Origin: Azotobacter chroococcum
GTDB taxonomy: Bacteria; Pseudomonadota; Gammaproteobacteria; Pseudomonadales; Pseudomonadaceae
Direction of reading: 5' to 3'
Assembly (NCBI RefSeq): GCF_004339665.1
Contig: NZ_SMMU01000008.1
Span: 1 to 64,000, forward strand
Length of the DNA: 64,000 nucleotides
The position numbers and the translations under genes were made by a program. Positions 31,674-40,626 of the stretch are shown here, in pieces. The first letter of the stretch is position 1, and every line of letters starts with the position of its first letter. Under the pieces are notes generated by a model. It was not told the DNA's origin and searched no databases. It worked only from the letters and a program-made list of their open reading frames with translations.

Positions 31674-34094
31674 TCATTCCTGAACGCCGATCTGCGGCTC
31701 CTTCGGCTTGCCGGAATCCTCCTCCATGCCCATCTCGGCGATTTCCCGCAGCCGCTCGACCACCCGCGCATTGACGCTGCCGGTCGGGAAGCGGCCCTGC
31801 TCGTCCGCTGCGCCGGCCGGCTCGCCGAGCAGCAGGCTGAGCGCCTCGTCCACCTGGCGCACCGCATAGACATGGAAGCGTCCGGCGCGCACCGCCTGCA
31901 GCACGCGCTCGTCGAGCATCAGGTTGGTGACGTTGGCGCGCGGGATGATCACCCCCTGCTCGCCGGTCAGTCCGCGCGCCTCGCAGAGCCGGAAGAAGCC
32001 CTCGATCTTCTCGTTGACCCCGCCGACCGCCTGCACCTCGCCGAACTGGTTGATCGATCCGGTGATGGCGAAGCACTGCTTGAGCGGCGTGCGCGACAGC
32101 GCCGAGATCAGCGTGCAGACCTCGCCGAGGGAGGCGCTGTCGCCGTCGACGTAGCCGTAGGACTGCTCCAGGGCGATGCTCGCCGAGATCTCCAGGGGAA
32201 ACTCCTGGGCATAGCGGCTGCCGAGGTAGCCGGTGAGGATCATCACCCCCTTGGAATGGATCGGCTGGCCGAGGTTGACCTCGCGCTCGATGTCGACGAT
32301 CCCCGAACCGCCCGGATAGACGGTGGCGGAGATCCGCGCCGGCACGCCGAAGACGGAGTCGCCGATCTCCAGCACGGTGAGCCCGTTGCACTTGCCGATC
32401 GCCGCGCCCTGAGTGTCGATCAGGATGATGCCGGCGAGCATGTCGTCGAGAATCCGCGCCGAAACCCGCCCGGTGCGGGTTTCCTTGGCCTTCAGGGCGC
32501 GCTCGATGTGGCCGACGCCGGTCAGCGCCTCGCCGGCCAGCTGGCGGACGAAGTCGGCCTCGCTGACCAGCTGGAACAGATCGCCGATGCGCGCCGACAG
32601 GCGGCCCTGGTGCTCGGCCAGGCGCGCGCTGTAGGTCGCCAGGCGGGCCACCGCCGGACCGGACAGGGGCGCCATGCCCTCCTCCGAAGTGCGCGTCTTG
32701 AGCAACTGGGCGAACTGCTCGAGGCTGTCCTCGGCCAGCGGGATCTCCTCGTCGAAATCCACCAGCACGCGGAACATCTCCTGGAAGTCCGGATCCACCT
32801 CCTGCAGCGCGTAATAGAGCTGCCGCGAGCCGACGATCACCACCTTGACCTGCAGCGGGATGACCTGCGGGGTGAGGGTCACGGTGGCCAGCCGGCCGAG
32901 CTCGGCCAGCGGCGACTCCATCTTCAACTGACGCGAATGCAGGGCGCGCTTGAGGGCATCCCAGACGAAGGGCTCACCGAGCAGCCGCTCCGCCTCGAGG
33001 ATCAGGAAGCCGCCGTTGGCGCGGTGCAGCGCGCCCGGGCGCAGCTGGCGATAGCTGGTGTAGAGCGCGCCCTGGTCGGTGCCGTACTCGATGCGGCCGA
33101 ACAGGTTGTCGTAGGTGGGATGCGGCTCGAACACCACCGGCGCGCCCCCCTGGCAGTGATGGCCGACCACCAGGCTCGGGCAGTACTGCTCGACCACCAG
33201 CGCGCGCCGCTGGGCATCCGTGACGTTCTCATCGCCCAGCTGCTCGACCACGGTGCGCAGCAGGTTGACCTGCATCGCCTGCAGATAGGCGCAGACCCCG
33301 GCACTTTCCGCGTATTTTTCCGAGAGCGGCGCGAGCAGCGGCTGCAGGGCCAGGGTGATGGTTTCCTCGTTGAGCTGACGCAGCTGGTTGCTCGATTCGC
33401 GCTTCCACTGCGGCAGGCTGGACAGCTCCTCGTTGAGGCGCTCCTCGAGGTAGCCGATATCCTCATGGAAGCGCTCGCGCTCGGCCTCCGGCAGTTGGGC
33501 GAACTCACCCTCATCCAGCGTCTTGCCATCCTTCATCGGGGTGAAGGCGATATTCGCACTGTCGCGGTACAGGGCGATGCCCTTGTCCAGCGCCTGCCGC
33601 TCGATGCTGTCGAGGGCGCGGTCGTAGCGCTGGTTGAAGCCGCGGTCGATGGCGCTCTTCTTCTGCTGGTAGGTCGGCGTCTCGAACACCGCCGGAAAGG
33701 TCGCCAGCAGATTGTCGATCAGCAGATTGATGTCAGCGATGAACTCGCTGGCGCTGCCTGCCACGAGCTGCAGCGAACGCGGCTCGCGGGGCTCCTCGAA
33801 ATGATTGACGTAGACCCAGTCGGGCGGCGTATCCAGGCGCTTGGCCTCGGTCTGCAGGTAGCGCCTGACGTAGGAGAAGCGGCCGGTGCCCGGCTCGCCC
33901 ATGACATAGACGTTGTATCCCGGACGCGGCATCGCCACGCCGAACTGCAGCGCTTCCACCGCGCGCTCCTGACCGAGCACACCGCGGAAGGGCTCCAGCT
34001 CGTCGGTACTGGCGAAGGCGAACTGGGCGGGATCGAAGGGACGGGTCAGCTCATCGGGTGCCAGGCGCAGGCCGGCAGCAACGGAGTCGGGCAT
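31674..34094 (-). CDS. Lon-like ATP-dependent protease (AAA_32 type)
   Basis: The 806-aa protein has an N-terminal ATPase module and a C-terminal Lon S16 protease domain with the Ser-Lys dyad Ser653 (DGDSASLGE) and Lys696 (GGVNEKIEG). The Walker A-like motif is GEPGTGRFS, with Arg in place of the usual Lys, while Walker B GGFLILEAERL is partly kept. It lacks the Lon N-domain, so it is a LonB/LonC-type enzyme of the kind encoded by PA4576, whose substrates are largely unknown. It is probably monocistronic; an AT-rich gap precedes the next minus-strand gene. Confidence 0.92.
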   Translation of the reverse strand: MPDSVAAGLRLAPDELTRPFDPAQFAFASTDELEPFRGVLGQERAVEALQFGVAMPRPGYNVYVMGEPGTGRFSYVRRYLQTEAKRLDTPPDWVYVNHFEEPREPRSLQLVAGSASEFIADINLLIDNLLATFPAVFETPTYQQKKSAIDRGFNQRYDRALDSIERQALDKGIALYRDSANIAFTPMKDGKTLDEGEFAQLPEAERERFHEDIGYLEERLNEELSSLPQWKRESSNQLRQLNEETITLALQPLLAPLSEKYAESAGVCAYLQAMQVNLLRTVVEQLGDENVTDAQRRALVVEQYCPSLVVGHHCQGGAPVVFEPHPTYDNLFGRIEYGTDQGALYTSYRQLRPGALHRANGGFLILEAERLLGEPFVWDALKRALHSRQLKMESPLAELGRLATVTLTPQVIPLQVKVVIVGSRQLYYALQEVDPDFQEMFRVLVDFDEEIPLAEDSLEQFAQLLKTRTSEEGMAPLSGPAVARLATYSARLAEHQGRLSARIGDLFQLVSEADFVRQLAGEALTGVGHIERALKAKETRTGRVSARILDDMLAGIILIDTQGAAIGKCNGLTVLEIGDSVFGVPARISATVYPGGSGIVDIEREVNLGQPIHSKGVMILTGYLGSRYAQEFPLEISASIALEQSYGYVDGDSASLGEVCTLISALSRTPLKQCFAITGSINQFGEVQAVGGVNEKIEGFFRLCEARGLTGEQGVIIPRANVTNLMLDERVLQAVRAGRFHVYAVRQVDEALSLLLGEPAGAADEQGRFPTGSVNARVVERLREIAEMGMEEDSGKPKEPQIGVQE

Positions 34095-34240
34095 CGGGAG
34101 TCCTTACATCGGGCGGCCAAGGCCGCGGAGAGGGGGAAAACAGTCGCCATTCTGGCCTTCGCACCGACCCGCCGCAAGGCGCCCCATCGACAGCGCAGGG
34201 CGGACGATGCCTTGCGTGCAGGCGAACGGCTACGAGGAAC

Positions 34241-34567
34241 TCAGTGCTCCAGCCCGGCGCAGTGCAGGCAGAGTTCGGCGACCGGCAGCGCGGCCAGGCG
34301 TGCCGGCTCGATCGGCTGGCCACAGCGCCGGCAGAGGCCATAACGGCCCTCCGCCAGGCGCTGGCGCGCCCGCTCGACCTGGCGCATGCCCGCCTCGGCC
34401 TCGGCCAGCAGGGCCTGCAGGACCTCGTCGTTCTGCCGCTCGCCGGCCCGCTCGGTGGCGTCCGTGTCGTGCGGCCGGGCCAGATCGTCGCGGATGGCCT
34501 CGGTGCGCTGCCGATAGTCCCGGTGCAGACGCTCGAGGGTGCCCTGTGGATCGAAGACGCCGGACAT
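34241..34567 (-). CDS. TraR/DksA-type zinc finger protein
   Basis: The 108-aa product has an N-terminal coiled-coil hairpin and the zinc finger CRRCGQPIEPARLAALPVAELCLHC, the four-cysteine pattern of TraR/DksA family regulators. These enter the secondary channel of RNA polymerase and change initiation. It is smaller than DksA and lacks the DxxDxA coiled-coil tip, so full DksA activity is unlikely. The ATG at 34567 follows GGGAGTG. The position matches PA4577. Confidence 0.85.
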   Translation of the reverse strand: MSGVFDPQGTLERLHRDYRQRTEAIRDDLARPHDTDATERAGERQNDEVLQALLAEAEAGMRQVERARQRLAEGRYGLCRRCGQPIEPARLAALPVAELCLHCAGLEH

Positions 34568-34752
34568 GTTCACTCCCGCGAATCAGCCATACTCCTCTTC
34601 AGTGTGGCCCAGACTGGACGATATGCAGTGATCTGCATCAAGTGCCCGACCGCCACCGGAAAGGCCGGCTTGACAGCCCCACGGCATTGCAAAATGCTGC
34701 GCACCGGCCGGCGAGGACCGGCCCGTTTCTCCACATGAAGAAGAGATCATCA

Positions 34753-35241
34753 ATGAAAAGGATTCTGCTGGGTTCCCTGTTCGCCATCGCCTCCGTCAAT
34801 GCCTTCGCCGAGGCACCGGGCGGCCCGAGTTGCGGCTGGGGGAACATGCTGTTCAAGGGACAACGCGGTCTGGCCTCGCACCTGGTCGCCTCGACCACCA
34901 ACGGCACTTCGGGCAATGCTACCTTCGGCATGACCTCCGGCACCAACGGCTGCCGTACCGACGGCGCCCTGACCTACTCCGGCAAGCCGATGCTGGTACT
35001 GGGCAGCATCATGGACGAGCTGTCCGAGGACATGGCCAAGGGCGACGGCGAAGCCCTGACCACCTACGCCGTGGTGCTCGGCGTGCAGCCGGAAGACCGC
35101 GCCCACTTCGCCGCCGTGACCCATGAGCACTTCGCGGAAATCTTCAGCTCCGCCGACGTCACCGCCGAGGACGTGCACAACGCCACCCTCGCCCTTCTGA
35201 AGAAGGACGCCCGCCTGGCCAAATACGCCGAGCAGGCCTGA
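34753..35241 (+). CDS. DUF3015 periplasmic protein
   Basis: The 162-aa product has a signal peptide MKRILLGSLFAIASVNAFA and a mature part with CGWGNMLFKGQRGLA and NGTSGNATFGMTSGTNGC, the DUF3015 signature with two cysteines. The function is unknown. The ATG at 34753 follows AAGAGAT; an ATG 18 bp upstream is also possible. A terminator lies at 35269-35293, before the DUF4105 gene. Confidence 0.85.
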   Translation: MKRILLGSLFAIASVNAFAEAPGGPSCGWGNMLFKGQRGLASHLVASTTNGTSGNATFGMTSGTNGCRTDGALTYSGKPMLVLGSIMDELSEDMAKGDGEALTTYAVVLGVQPEDRAHFAAVTHEHFAEIFSSADVTAEDVHNATLALLKKDARLAKYAEQA

Positions 35242-35268
35242 CCCGGCCCAGCGACCCGCCTCCGCCTC

Positions 35269-35293
35269 GTGCCCGCTCCGGCGGGCACTTTTC
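35269..35293 (+). terminator. terminator after the DUF3015 gene
   Basis: An 8-bp stem GTGCCCGC/GCGGGCAC with a 4-nt loop is followed by TTTTCTG. Confidence 0.75.
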
Positions 35294-35315
35294 TGTCCGA
35301 CCGTCCCAGTCCCTC

Positions 35316-37178
35316 ATGCTCAAACGCCTGCTTCCCCTGCTGCTGGGCGGCGCCTGCGCCGCGCTCCAGGCCGCTCCGCAACTGCCGGCGACGCGCCTGC
35401 ACGAGCTGGCCGCAGACCCCTTCTGGCTCGCTCTCGGCCACTACCAGCGCGACCGGCTGGGTGGCTGGCGCAGTCATGTCGACGATGACGAGTTCTTCCT
35501 GGCCGAACGGGGCGAGCGCGATCCCACGGCGGAACTCGCCGCCACCCTCGCGGCCCTCTACCAGGAGCCGGCCCTCGCCGACCGCCATCCGCAGTGCCGC
35601 TTTCCGGCCCGCACCCGCTGGCTGCGCGAGCGGCTGAACCTGGACGACCTGCCGCAGCCGCAGTGCCGCGAATACGCCGACTGGCATGCCGACATCGCCC
35701 CGCACAGCACGGTGCTGGTGTTCCCCGCCGCCTACCTGAACAGCCCCTCGTCGATGTTCGGCCACACCCTGCTGCGCATCGATCCGCCCGGCATCGACAC
35801 CCAGGGCAGCCCCCTGCTGAGCTATGCGCTGAACTTCGGCGCCTACATCGAGGGCAGCGACAACAGCATCCTGTACGCCTGGAAGGGGCTGATGGGCGGC
35901 TATCCCGGTCTCTTCGCCCTGCTCCCCTACCGGGAAAAGCTCGCCGAATACAGCCGCCTGGAAAACCGCGACCTCTGGGAATACCGGCTGAACCTCAGCG
36001 CCGCGGAAACCGGACGGATGGTCGAGCACGTCTGGGAACTGCGGCAGATCCAGTTCGACTACTACTTCTTCGACGAAAACTGCTCCTACCGCCTGCTCGA
36101 GCTGCTGGAGATCGCCCGCCCGGGCCTGGAGCTGACCGACCCGTTCCCGCTCACCGCCATCCCCGCCGACACCGTGCGCGCGGTGCAGCAGGCCGGGCTG
36201 GTCGAGCGCACCGACTACCGTCCGTCACGGGAAAAGGAGCTGCTCGCGCGCGCAGAGCCGCTGAACGGCACGGAACTGGAGTGGACGCGGCGCCTGGCCG
36301 AAGACAGTGCCGCGCTCGCCAGCCCGGCCTTCCAGGCGCTGCCGGCCGAACGCCGGGCACTGGTGCAGGACGCCGCCTACCGGCTGATCCGCTACCGCAA
36401 GAGCGGCGAGGAGCGCGACGAAGGCAGCGCCCGCAACAGCTACCGCCTGCTGCAGGCGATCAACCGCAACCCGCCGCCGCGCCTCGCCGTGGAGCGCCCC
36501 ATGCCGCCGGAGAACGGCCACGAATCGCGCACCTGGCAGCTCGCCCTCGGCAGCCGGGAAGACCAGAGCTTCGCCGAATACGGCCTGCGCATGGCCTACC
36601 ACGACCTTGAGGACAACCTCGACGGCTTCCCCCTCGGCGCACAGATCGAGATCGCCCAGCTCAAGCTGCGCCAATACGAGGGCAATCACTGGCAGCTGCA
36701 GCGACTGGACCTGGCCAACATCCGCTCGCTGACTCCGCGCAGCGCCCTGCTCTCGCCCTGGTCCTGGCAGGTCGGCGGCGGCCTGGAGCGGGTCATCGGC
36801 AAGGGCCGCCACGACGACGAACAGCTGGTCGGCCACCTGAGCGGCGGCGCCGGCGTCACCTGGCCGCTCGCCGAAGGACTGCTCGGCTTCGCCCTGGCCA
36901 CCGCCCGGCTGGAACAGAACGAGGACTTCGCCGCCTTCATCAGTCCGGCCGCCGGCTTCAACGCCGGCCTGCTGTGGCGCAACCGGCTGGGCAACCTCGG
37001 CCTCGAGGCCAGCGCCGACTACTTCCACAACGGCGAGGTGCGCCGTGACCTGAGCCTGGTCCAGCAGTGGGAAATCGCCGCCAACCTCGGCCTGCGCCTG
37101 GCCGCCCGCCGCGAATTCAGCCAGCAGGGCGCACCGGCCAGCGAGCTGAGCCTGCAACTGCGCTGGTATCACTACTGA
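35316..37178 (+). CDS. DUF4105 outer-envelope protein
   Basis: The 620-aa protein has a signal peptide (MLKRLLPLLLGGACAALQA), a DUF4105/Lnb-type N-terminal domain with conserved FPAAYLNSPSSMFGHTLLRID and FFDENCSYRLLELLE stretches, and a C-terminal half of alternating polar/hydrophobic strands ending in ...LQLRWYHY. The terminal aromatic residue suggests an outer-membrane beta-barrel. The conserved His and Cys (FGHT, ENCSY) recall a papain-like active site, but activity is unproven. It occupies the position of PA4579. Confidence 0.85.
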   Translation: MLKRLLPLLLGGACAALQAAPQLPATRLHELAADPFWLALGHYQRDRLGGWRSHVDDDEFFLAERGERDPTAELAATLAALYQEPALADRHPQCRFPARTRWLRERLNLDDLPQPQCREYADWHADIAPHSTVLVFPAAYLNSPSSMFGHTLLRIDPPGIDTQGSPLLSYALNFGAYIEGSDNSILYAWKGLMGGYPGLFALLPYREKLAEYSRLENRDLWEYRLNLSAAETGRMVEHVWELRQIQFDYYFFDENCSYRLLELLEIARPGLELTDPFPLTAIPADTVRAVQQAGLVERTDYRPSREKELLARAEPLNGTELEWTRRLAEDSAALASPAFQALPAERRALVQDAAYRLIRYRKSGEERDEGSARNSYRLLQAINRNPPPRLAVERPMPPENGHESRTWQLALGSREDQSFAEYGLRMAYHDLEDNLDGFPLGAQIEIAQLKLRQYEGNHWQLQRLDLANIRSLTPRSALLSPWSWQVGGGLERVIGKGRHDDEQLVGHLSGGAGVTWPLAEGLLGFALATARLEQNEDFAAFISPAAGFNAGLLWRNRLGNLGLEASADYFHNGEVRRDLSLVQQWEIAANLGLRLAARREFSQQGAPASELSLQLRWYHY

Positions 37179-37219
37179 GGAGACCAAAAGGTGTGCGCGA
37201 GGCCTGCGGCTCTGCCGCC

Positions 37220-37660
37220 CTACTCCTTGCTCGCCGCCGACCCATCGAGACGGAGCGGACGCCCCGCTCCATCGCTCTCGAGCACCTTCCTGGCCGGCTC
37301 GACGACCTGCTCGAGCGGCAAGGCGGCCACCGCCTGCTGCGCCTGACGGTCGGCGCTGCGCCGCACGCCCTCCAGCTCCGCCTTCAGCGCCTCGTTCTCC
37401 TGACGGAACATCTCCGCCACCTCGCGCCAGACCCGCGCGACCGCCTCCTGCTCGCGCGCCTCGTCCGGCGTGCCGGCCCGGCGCGCCCGCTCGTCCGCCT
37501 GCGCGGCGCGGGCCTCGGCCTTGTCCAGGCTGGCCGCCCGGCGCCGGCGCAGGATCTCCCGGAGCCGCTCGAACAGCCAGTCGCAGAACTCGTCCAGGAC
37601 CTTGCCGACGAGCACCTTGAGTGCTGGCCCGAGCAGGCCGATCAGGAGTTTGGAAAGCAT
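37220..37660 (-). CDS. hypothetical membrane-anchored coiled-coil protein
   Basis: The 146-aa product has a hydrophobic N-terminus (MLSKLLIGLLGPALKVLVG), then a long, highly charged helix rich in Arg/Glu/Ala (about residues 33-110) likely to form a coiled coil, and a short acidic tail. No conserved domain is recognisable. The frame is well bounded, has a GAGCGAGACGG-type leader and does not overlap neighbours, which supports a real gene. Function unknown. Confidence 0.6.
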   Translation of the reverse strand: MLSKLLIGLLGPALKVLVGKVLDEFCDWLFERLREILRRRRAASLDKAEARAAQADERARRAGTPDEAREQEAVARVWREVAEMFRQENEALKAELEGVRRSADRQAQQAVAALPLEQVVEPARKVLESDGAGRPLRLDGSAASKE

Positions 37661-37753
37661 TGCCGTCTCGCTCCGAAGAATGTCCGCGTGCGGCCGGAAC
37701 AGCCCGGCCCATCGGCGGCGCAGCTTGCCGGAAACGCAGTCCGGCGCGCAATT

Positions 37754-38314
37754 TCAGCACGCCTCGATGTCAATCTCCACCTTCGCGCCCTGAACCAGCG
37801 TGTTGTAGACCGGCGAGAACGCCGCCAGCTCCTTGAGCAGCGCGAGGTTTTCCGGGGCGGTCTTCACCCGGAACTTCACGCGGATGTTCGTGTAGCCCTT
37901 GGGCACGGCGGGGTCCAGTCCGAGGAAGCCGCGCAGGTCGATGTCGCCCTCCAGCTCCGACTCCAGCTCGTCGATGGAGATGCCGTGCACCGCCGCATGG
38001 GCGACCATGCTAGTGGTGATGCAGCCGGCCAGGGCATTGAGCAGGTGCTCGACCGGGTTGGCCGCCTTGTCCCCGCCGGCGAGCACGGCGGGCTCGTCCG
38101 CATTCAGCAGGAACGGCTCGGCGTGCACCATCTCCTGCCCGGCGCCATGGAAGCCGGAGATCGTGCTGCAGTTGCGCGTGCCTCCGAGCCAGGCGTTGCG
38201 CGCCCGGAACCGACAGGCGCCCAGCGCGGGATCCTTCTGGATGGCGCCGATGGTTGCCTTGAGAACCTCCAGGTCGATGCCGTTCATGCGGCTGACGTGC
38301 TTTTCCGCTGTCAT
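37754..38314 (-). CDS. OsmC family protein
   Basis: The 186-aa protein belongs to the OsmC/Ohr superfamily, whose members are small homodimeric thiol peroxidases. It has HAEPFLLNADEPAVLAGGDKAANPVEHLLNALAGC, with the reactive cysteine in the LAGC helix, and a C-terminal SPVYNTLVQGAKVEIDI strand. The usual second catalytic cysteine is not where Ohr has it, so a peroxidase activity is uncertain. The gene stands alone. Confidence 0.85.
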   Translation of the reverse strand: MTAEKHVSRMNGIDLEVLKATIGAIQKDPALGACRFRARNAWLGGTRNCSTISGFHGAGQEMVHAEPFLLNADEPAVLAGGDKAANPVEHLLNALAGCITTSMVAHAAVHGISIDELESELEGDIDLRGFLGLDPAVPKGYTNIRVKFRVKTAPENLALLKELAAFSPVYNTLVQGAKVEIDIEAC

Positions 38315-38534
38315 CGTTTTCCCCTCCGTTTCAGCAGTGGAGCGGCCAGCGGCCCCGGAGGGTCAAGCGCTCTCGCAAACCCTCGGCAAGCCTCCCTGCC
38401 AAGCCTCAGCTCCTTGCGCGGCCACCGACCCGCGAAGGGTCGCGAGGCGACCCTATTGGGTATTAGCCGCTTTTTCACCCCCCGGCCAGGCAGGCTCGTC
38501 CGGTCGCCGCCCTTCGCGGAGAAACGCGCGGCCC

Positions 38535-38855
38535 TCAGTCATCGCACTTGACCTCCTCCTTGAACTCGTCGCGCTTCGCCTCCTGCTTGACCCGGCAGCG
38601 GCCGTCGCGGAACTCCTCCTTCCATTCGCCGCGCCAGCGGGCCCCGATCCCGTCCTTGCATTTCACCTCCCGCTTGTACTCTCCGCGCTTCGACTCGATC
38701 TTCACCTCGCACGGACCGTCCCGGAACTCCTCCCTCCGTTCATCGCCCCACCAGCGCCGCCATTCATGATGATGGTGGTCGTCATGGGCGGCCACGGAGT
38801 TGCCGAAACCGAGGAGCATTACCAGGGAAGTTGCCAATACCGCTGCCTTCATCAT
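38535..38855 (-). CDS. small periplasmic protein with two Cys-pair repeats
   Basis: The 106-aa product has a signal peptide cut near Ala23, a histidine run (HDDHHHHE, residues 24-31), and then two copies of a unit of about 38 residues. Each holds EEFRDGxC...EVKC with cysteines 17 residues apart (Cys49/Cys66 and Cys87/Cys104). Both halves are dominated by Lys, Arg and Glu. I do not recognise a family. Metal binding by the His-rich start and one disulphide per repeat are inferences from the pattern. Confidence 0.7.
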   Translation of the reverse strand: MMKAAVLATSLVMLLGFGNSVAAHDDHHHHEWRRWWGDERREEFRDGPCEVKIESKRGEYKREVKCKDGIGARWRGEWKEEFRDGRCRVKQEAKRDEFKEEVKCDD

Positions 38856-38978
38856 CACCACGCTGAAAATTGACTGACGCTTTCCTGCCGGGCCGGCGCA
38901 ATGGCGGAGCCCCGCCGCACGGCCCGTGCTTTGTGCGATCATCGCGCCTTCGCAAAACCACACCCGATGAGAGGACAC

Positions 38979-39278
38979 ATGAGCAGCGAAGCTTCCGGCA
39001 CCTGCCGTCACTTCGTCACCTACAGCGGCATCAAGCTGCCGCTGAAGCTGATGAACGAACTCGACGAGGCCGGTCTCCACAACCGCAACACCTTCTTCCG
39101 CGGCCACTTCGACGCACAGGACCGCCTGATCAAGATGGAGAAGATCGTCTATGGCGAACTGGAGCTGCAGCACGTCTACAGCTACCACGCCAACGGCGCC
39201 CTGCGTCAGGCCGAGATCACCGACGCCGACGAGGAAGTCACGGTGCTCGACTTCGACGAGAACGGCCAGCCGGCGTAG
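38979..39278 (+). CDS. DUF6156-like conserved hypothetical protein
   Basis: The 99-aa protein, after a GAGG ribosome site, reads as a beta-rich domain: CRHFVTYSGIKLPLKL, then NRNTFFRGHFD, KMEKIVYGELEL and HVYSYHANGALRQAEI. I recognise the pattern as DUF6156-like with moderate certainty; no function is known. Its TAG stop lies in the left end of the palindromic repeat at 39275-39342. Confidence 0.75.
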   Translation: MSSEASGTCRHFVTYSGIKLPLKLMNELDEAGLHNRNTFFRGHFDAQDRLIKMEKIVYGELELQHVYSYHANGALRQAEITDADEEVTVLDFDENGQPA

Positions 39279-39342
39279 GGCGGTGCAACCCGCCATTGCG
39301 AGTCAGGCCCGTGCCACGTCTGGCGGGTTGCCTCCGCCCTAC
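39275..39342. repeat. REP-like inverted pair supplying both stop codons
   Basis: The 68-bp unit has GTAGGGCGG...TGCAACCCGCCA at the left and the inverted TGGCGGGTTGCC...CCGCCCTAC at the right, with a 25-bp centre. It lies between convergent genes. The TAG ending the DUF6156-like gene (39276-39278) and the TAG ending moaE (39341-39339) are both part of the repeat ends. Confidence 0.7.
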
Positions 39343-39785
39343 CAGCGCCGCGCCGCCGCCTGGTCGCTGTCGCGGCCCTCGACCCAGCGCGGTCCCTCGC
39401 CGGTATCCTCCTTCTTCCAGAACGGCGCACGGGTCTTCAGGTAGTCCATGACGAACGCGCAGGCGTCGAAGGCCGCCTGGCGGTGGGCGCTGGCGGTGCC
39501 GACGAAGACGATCGGCTCGCCCGGCTCCAGCCGGCCGATGCGGTGGAGGATCTCCAGCCGGAGCAGCGGCCAGCGCTGCGCGGCCTCGTCGGCGATCTTG
39601 CCCAGGGCCTTCTCGGTCATCCCCGGATAGTGTTCGAGGAACATCCCGCCGACCTCGCGGCCCTCGTTGAAGTCGCGCACGTAGCCGACGAAGCCGACCA
39701 CCGCGCCGACCCCGACGTTGGCCGCGTGCAGCGCATTGAGCTCAGCCCCCGGATCGAAGGCCTCGACCTGCACCCGAATGCCCAT
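39339..39785 (-). CDS. moaE: molybdopterin synthase catalytic subunit
   Basis: MoaE converts cyclic pyranopterin phosphate to molybdopterin, using sulphur carried by MoaD. The 148-aa protein has GFVGYVRDFNEG, the LEHYPGMTEK segment, HRIGRLEPGEP and the catalytic lysine region DYLKTRAPFWKKE. It follows moaD by one base, so the pair is translationally coupled. Its stop comes from the flanking repeat. Confidence 0.96.
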   Translation of the reverse strand: MGIRVQVEAFDPGAELNALHAANVGVGAVVGFVGYVRDFNEGREVGGMFLEHYPGMTEKALGKIADEAAQRWPLLRLEILHRIGRLEPGEPIVFVGTASAHRQAAFDACAFVMDYLKTRAPFWKKEDTGEGPRWVEGRDSDQAAARRW

Positions 39786-39786
39786 C

Positions 39787-40035
39787 TCAGCCTCCGGTGA
39801 CGGTGGGGAAGAAGGCGATTTCGTCGCCGTCGGCCAAGGGCTCGTCCAGGCCGCACAGCTCCTGGTTGCGGGCGCACATCAGGTTGCGCTCGCCGAGCAC
39901 CGCCCAGTCGCCGCCGCGCGCCAGCAGGTGGCGGCGCAGGTCGTCCAGGCGGGCGAAGGCCTCGCTCCAGCCAAGCTGCTCGGAATCAACGCCGAGCGCC
40001 TCGCGGTAGCGGGCGAAGTAGTGCACGTGAATCAT
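39787..40035 (-). CDS. moaD: molybdopterin synthase sulphur carrier subunit
   Basis: The 82-aa ubiquitin-fold protein ends in the Gly-Gly tail (PTVTGG) that is thiocarboxylated and donates sulphur to MoaE. It starts MIHVHYFARYREALG at 40035. The order moaC-moaD-moaE on the minus strand is a standard molybdenum-cofactor cluster. Confidence 0.95.
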   Translation of the reverse strand: MIHVHYFARYREALGVDSEQLGWSEAFARLDDLRRHLLARGGDWAVLGERNLMCARNQELCGLDEPLADGDEIAFFPTVTGG

Positions 40036-40058
40036 GGGAATACTGCTCTCCGTCGGAA

Positions 40059-40529
40059 TCAGGCATCGGCCCGGTAGTGGCCACTCTTGCCGCCCTGCTT
40101 TTCCAGCAGGCGGATCTGCTCGATGAGCATGCCGCGATCCACCGCCTTGCACATGTCGTAGAGGGTCAGCGCGGCGACGCTGGCCGCAGTCAGGGCCTCC
40201 ATCTCCACGCCGGTCTGCCCGGCCAGCTTGCAGCGGGCGGTGATGCGCACGCGGTCCTCGCCCTCGGCCGCCAGCTCGACCTTGATGCCGGTCAACAGCA
40301 GCGGATGGCAGAGCGGAATCAGTTCGTGGGTCTTCTTCGCCGCCATGATCCCGGCGATGCGCGCCACGGCGAACACGTCGCCCTTGGGATGGCCGCCCTG
40401 CTGGATCAGCCGCAGGGTCTCCGGCAGCATGCGCACCCAGGCCTCGGCCTCGGCCTCGCGGGCGGTGTTCGCCTTGTCGGTGACGTCGACCATGTGCGCA
40501 TGGCCCTGGGAATCGAGATGGGTGAGCAT
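40059..40529 (-). CDS. moaC: cyclic pyranopterin monophosphate synthase
   Basis: MoaC acts with MoaA in the first step of molybdenum cofactor synthesis. The 156-aa protein has the family blocks [51 protein letters not shown] and the active-site GGKSGHYRA end. moaD follows after 23 bp. Confidence 0.97.
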   Translation of the reverse strand: MLTHLDSQGHAHMVDVTDKANTAREAEAEAWVRMLPETLRLIQQGGHPKGDVFAVARIAGIMAAKKTHELIPLCHPLLLTGIKVELAAEGEDRVRITARCKLAGQTGVEMEALTAASVAALTLYDMCKAVDRGMLIEQIRLLEKQGGKSGHYRADA

Positions 40530-40626
40530 GACAGCGGCTCCTGGCGCGAAAGGAGGCCAATTGTATACCCAGCCGGCCCGCCAGGCAGGCCGCGGGGTGC
40601 CGACGGCAGCCCCGCGGCCGCGGCCG

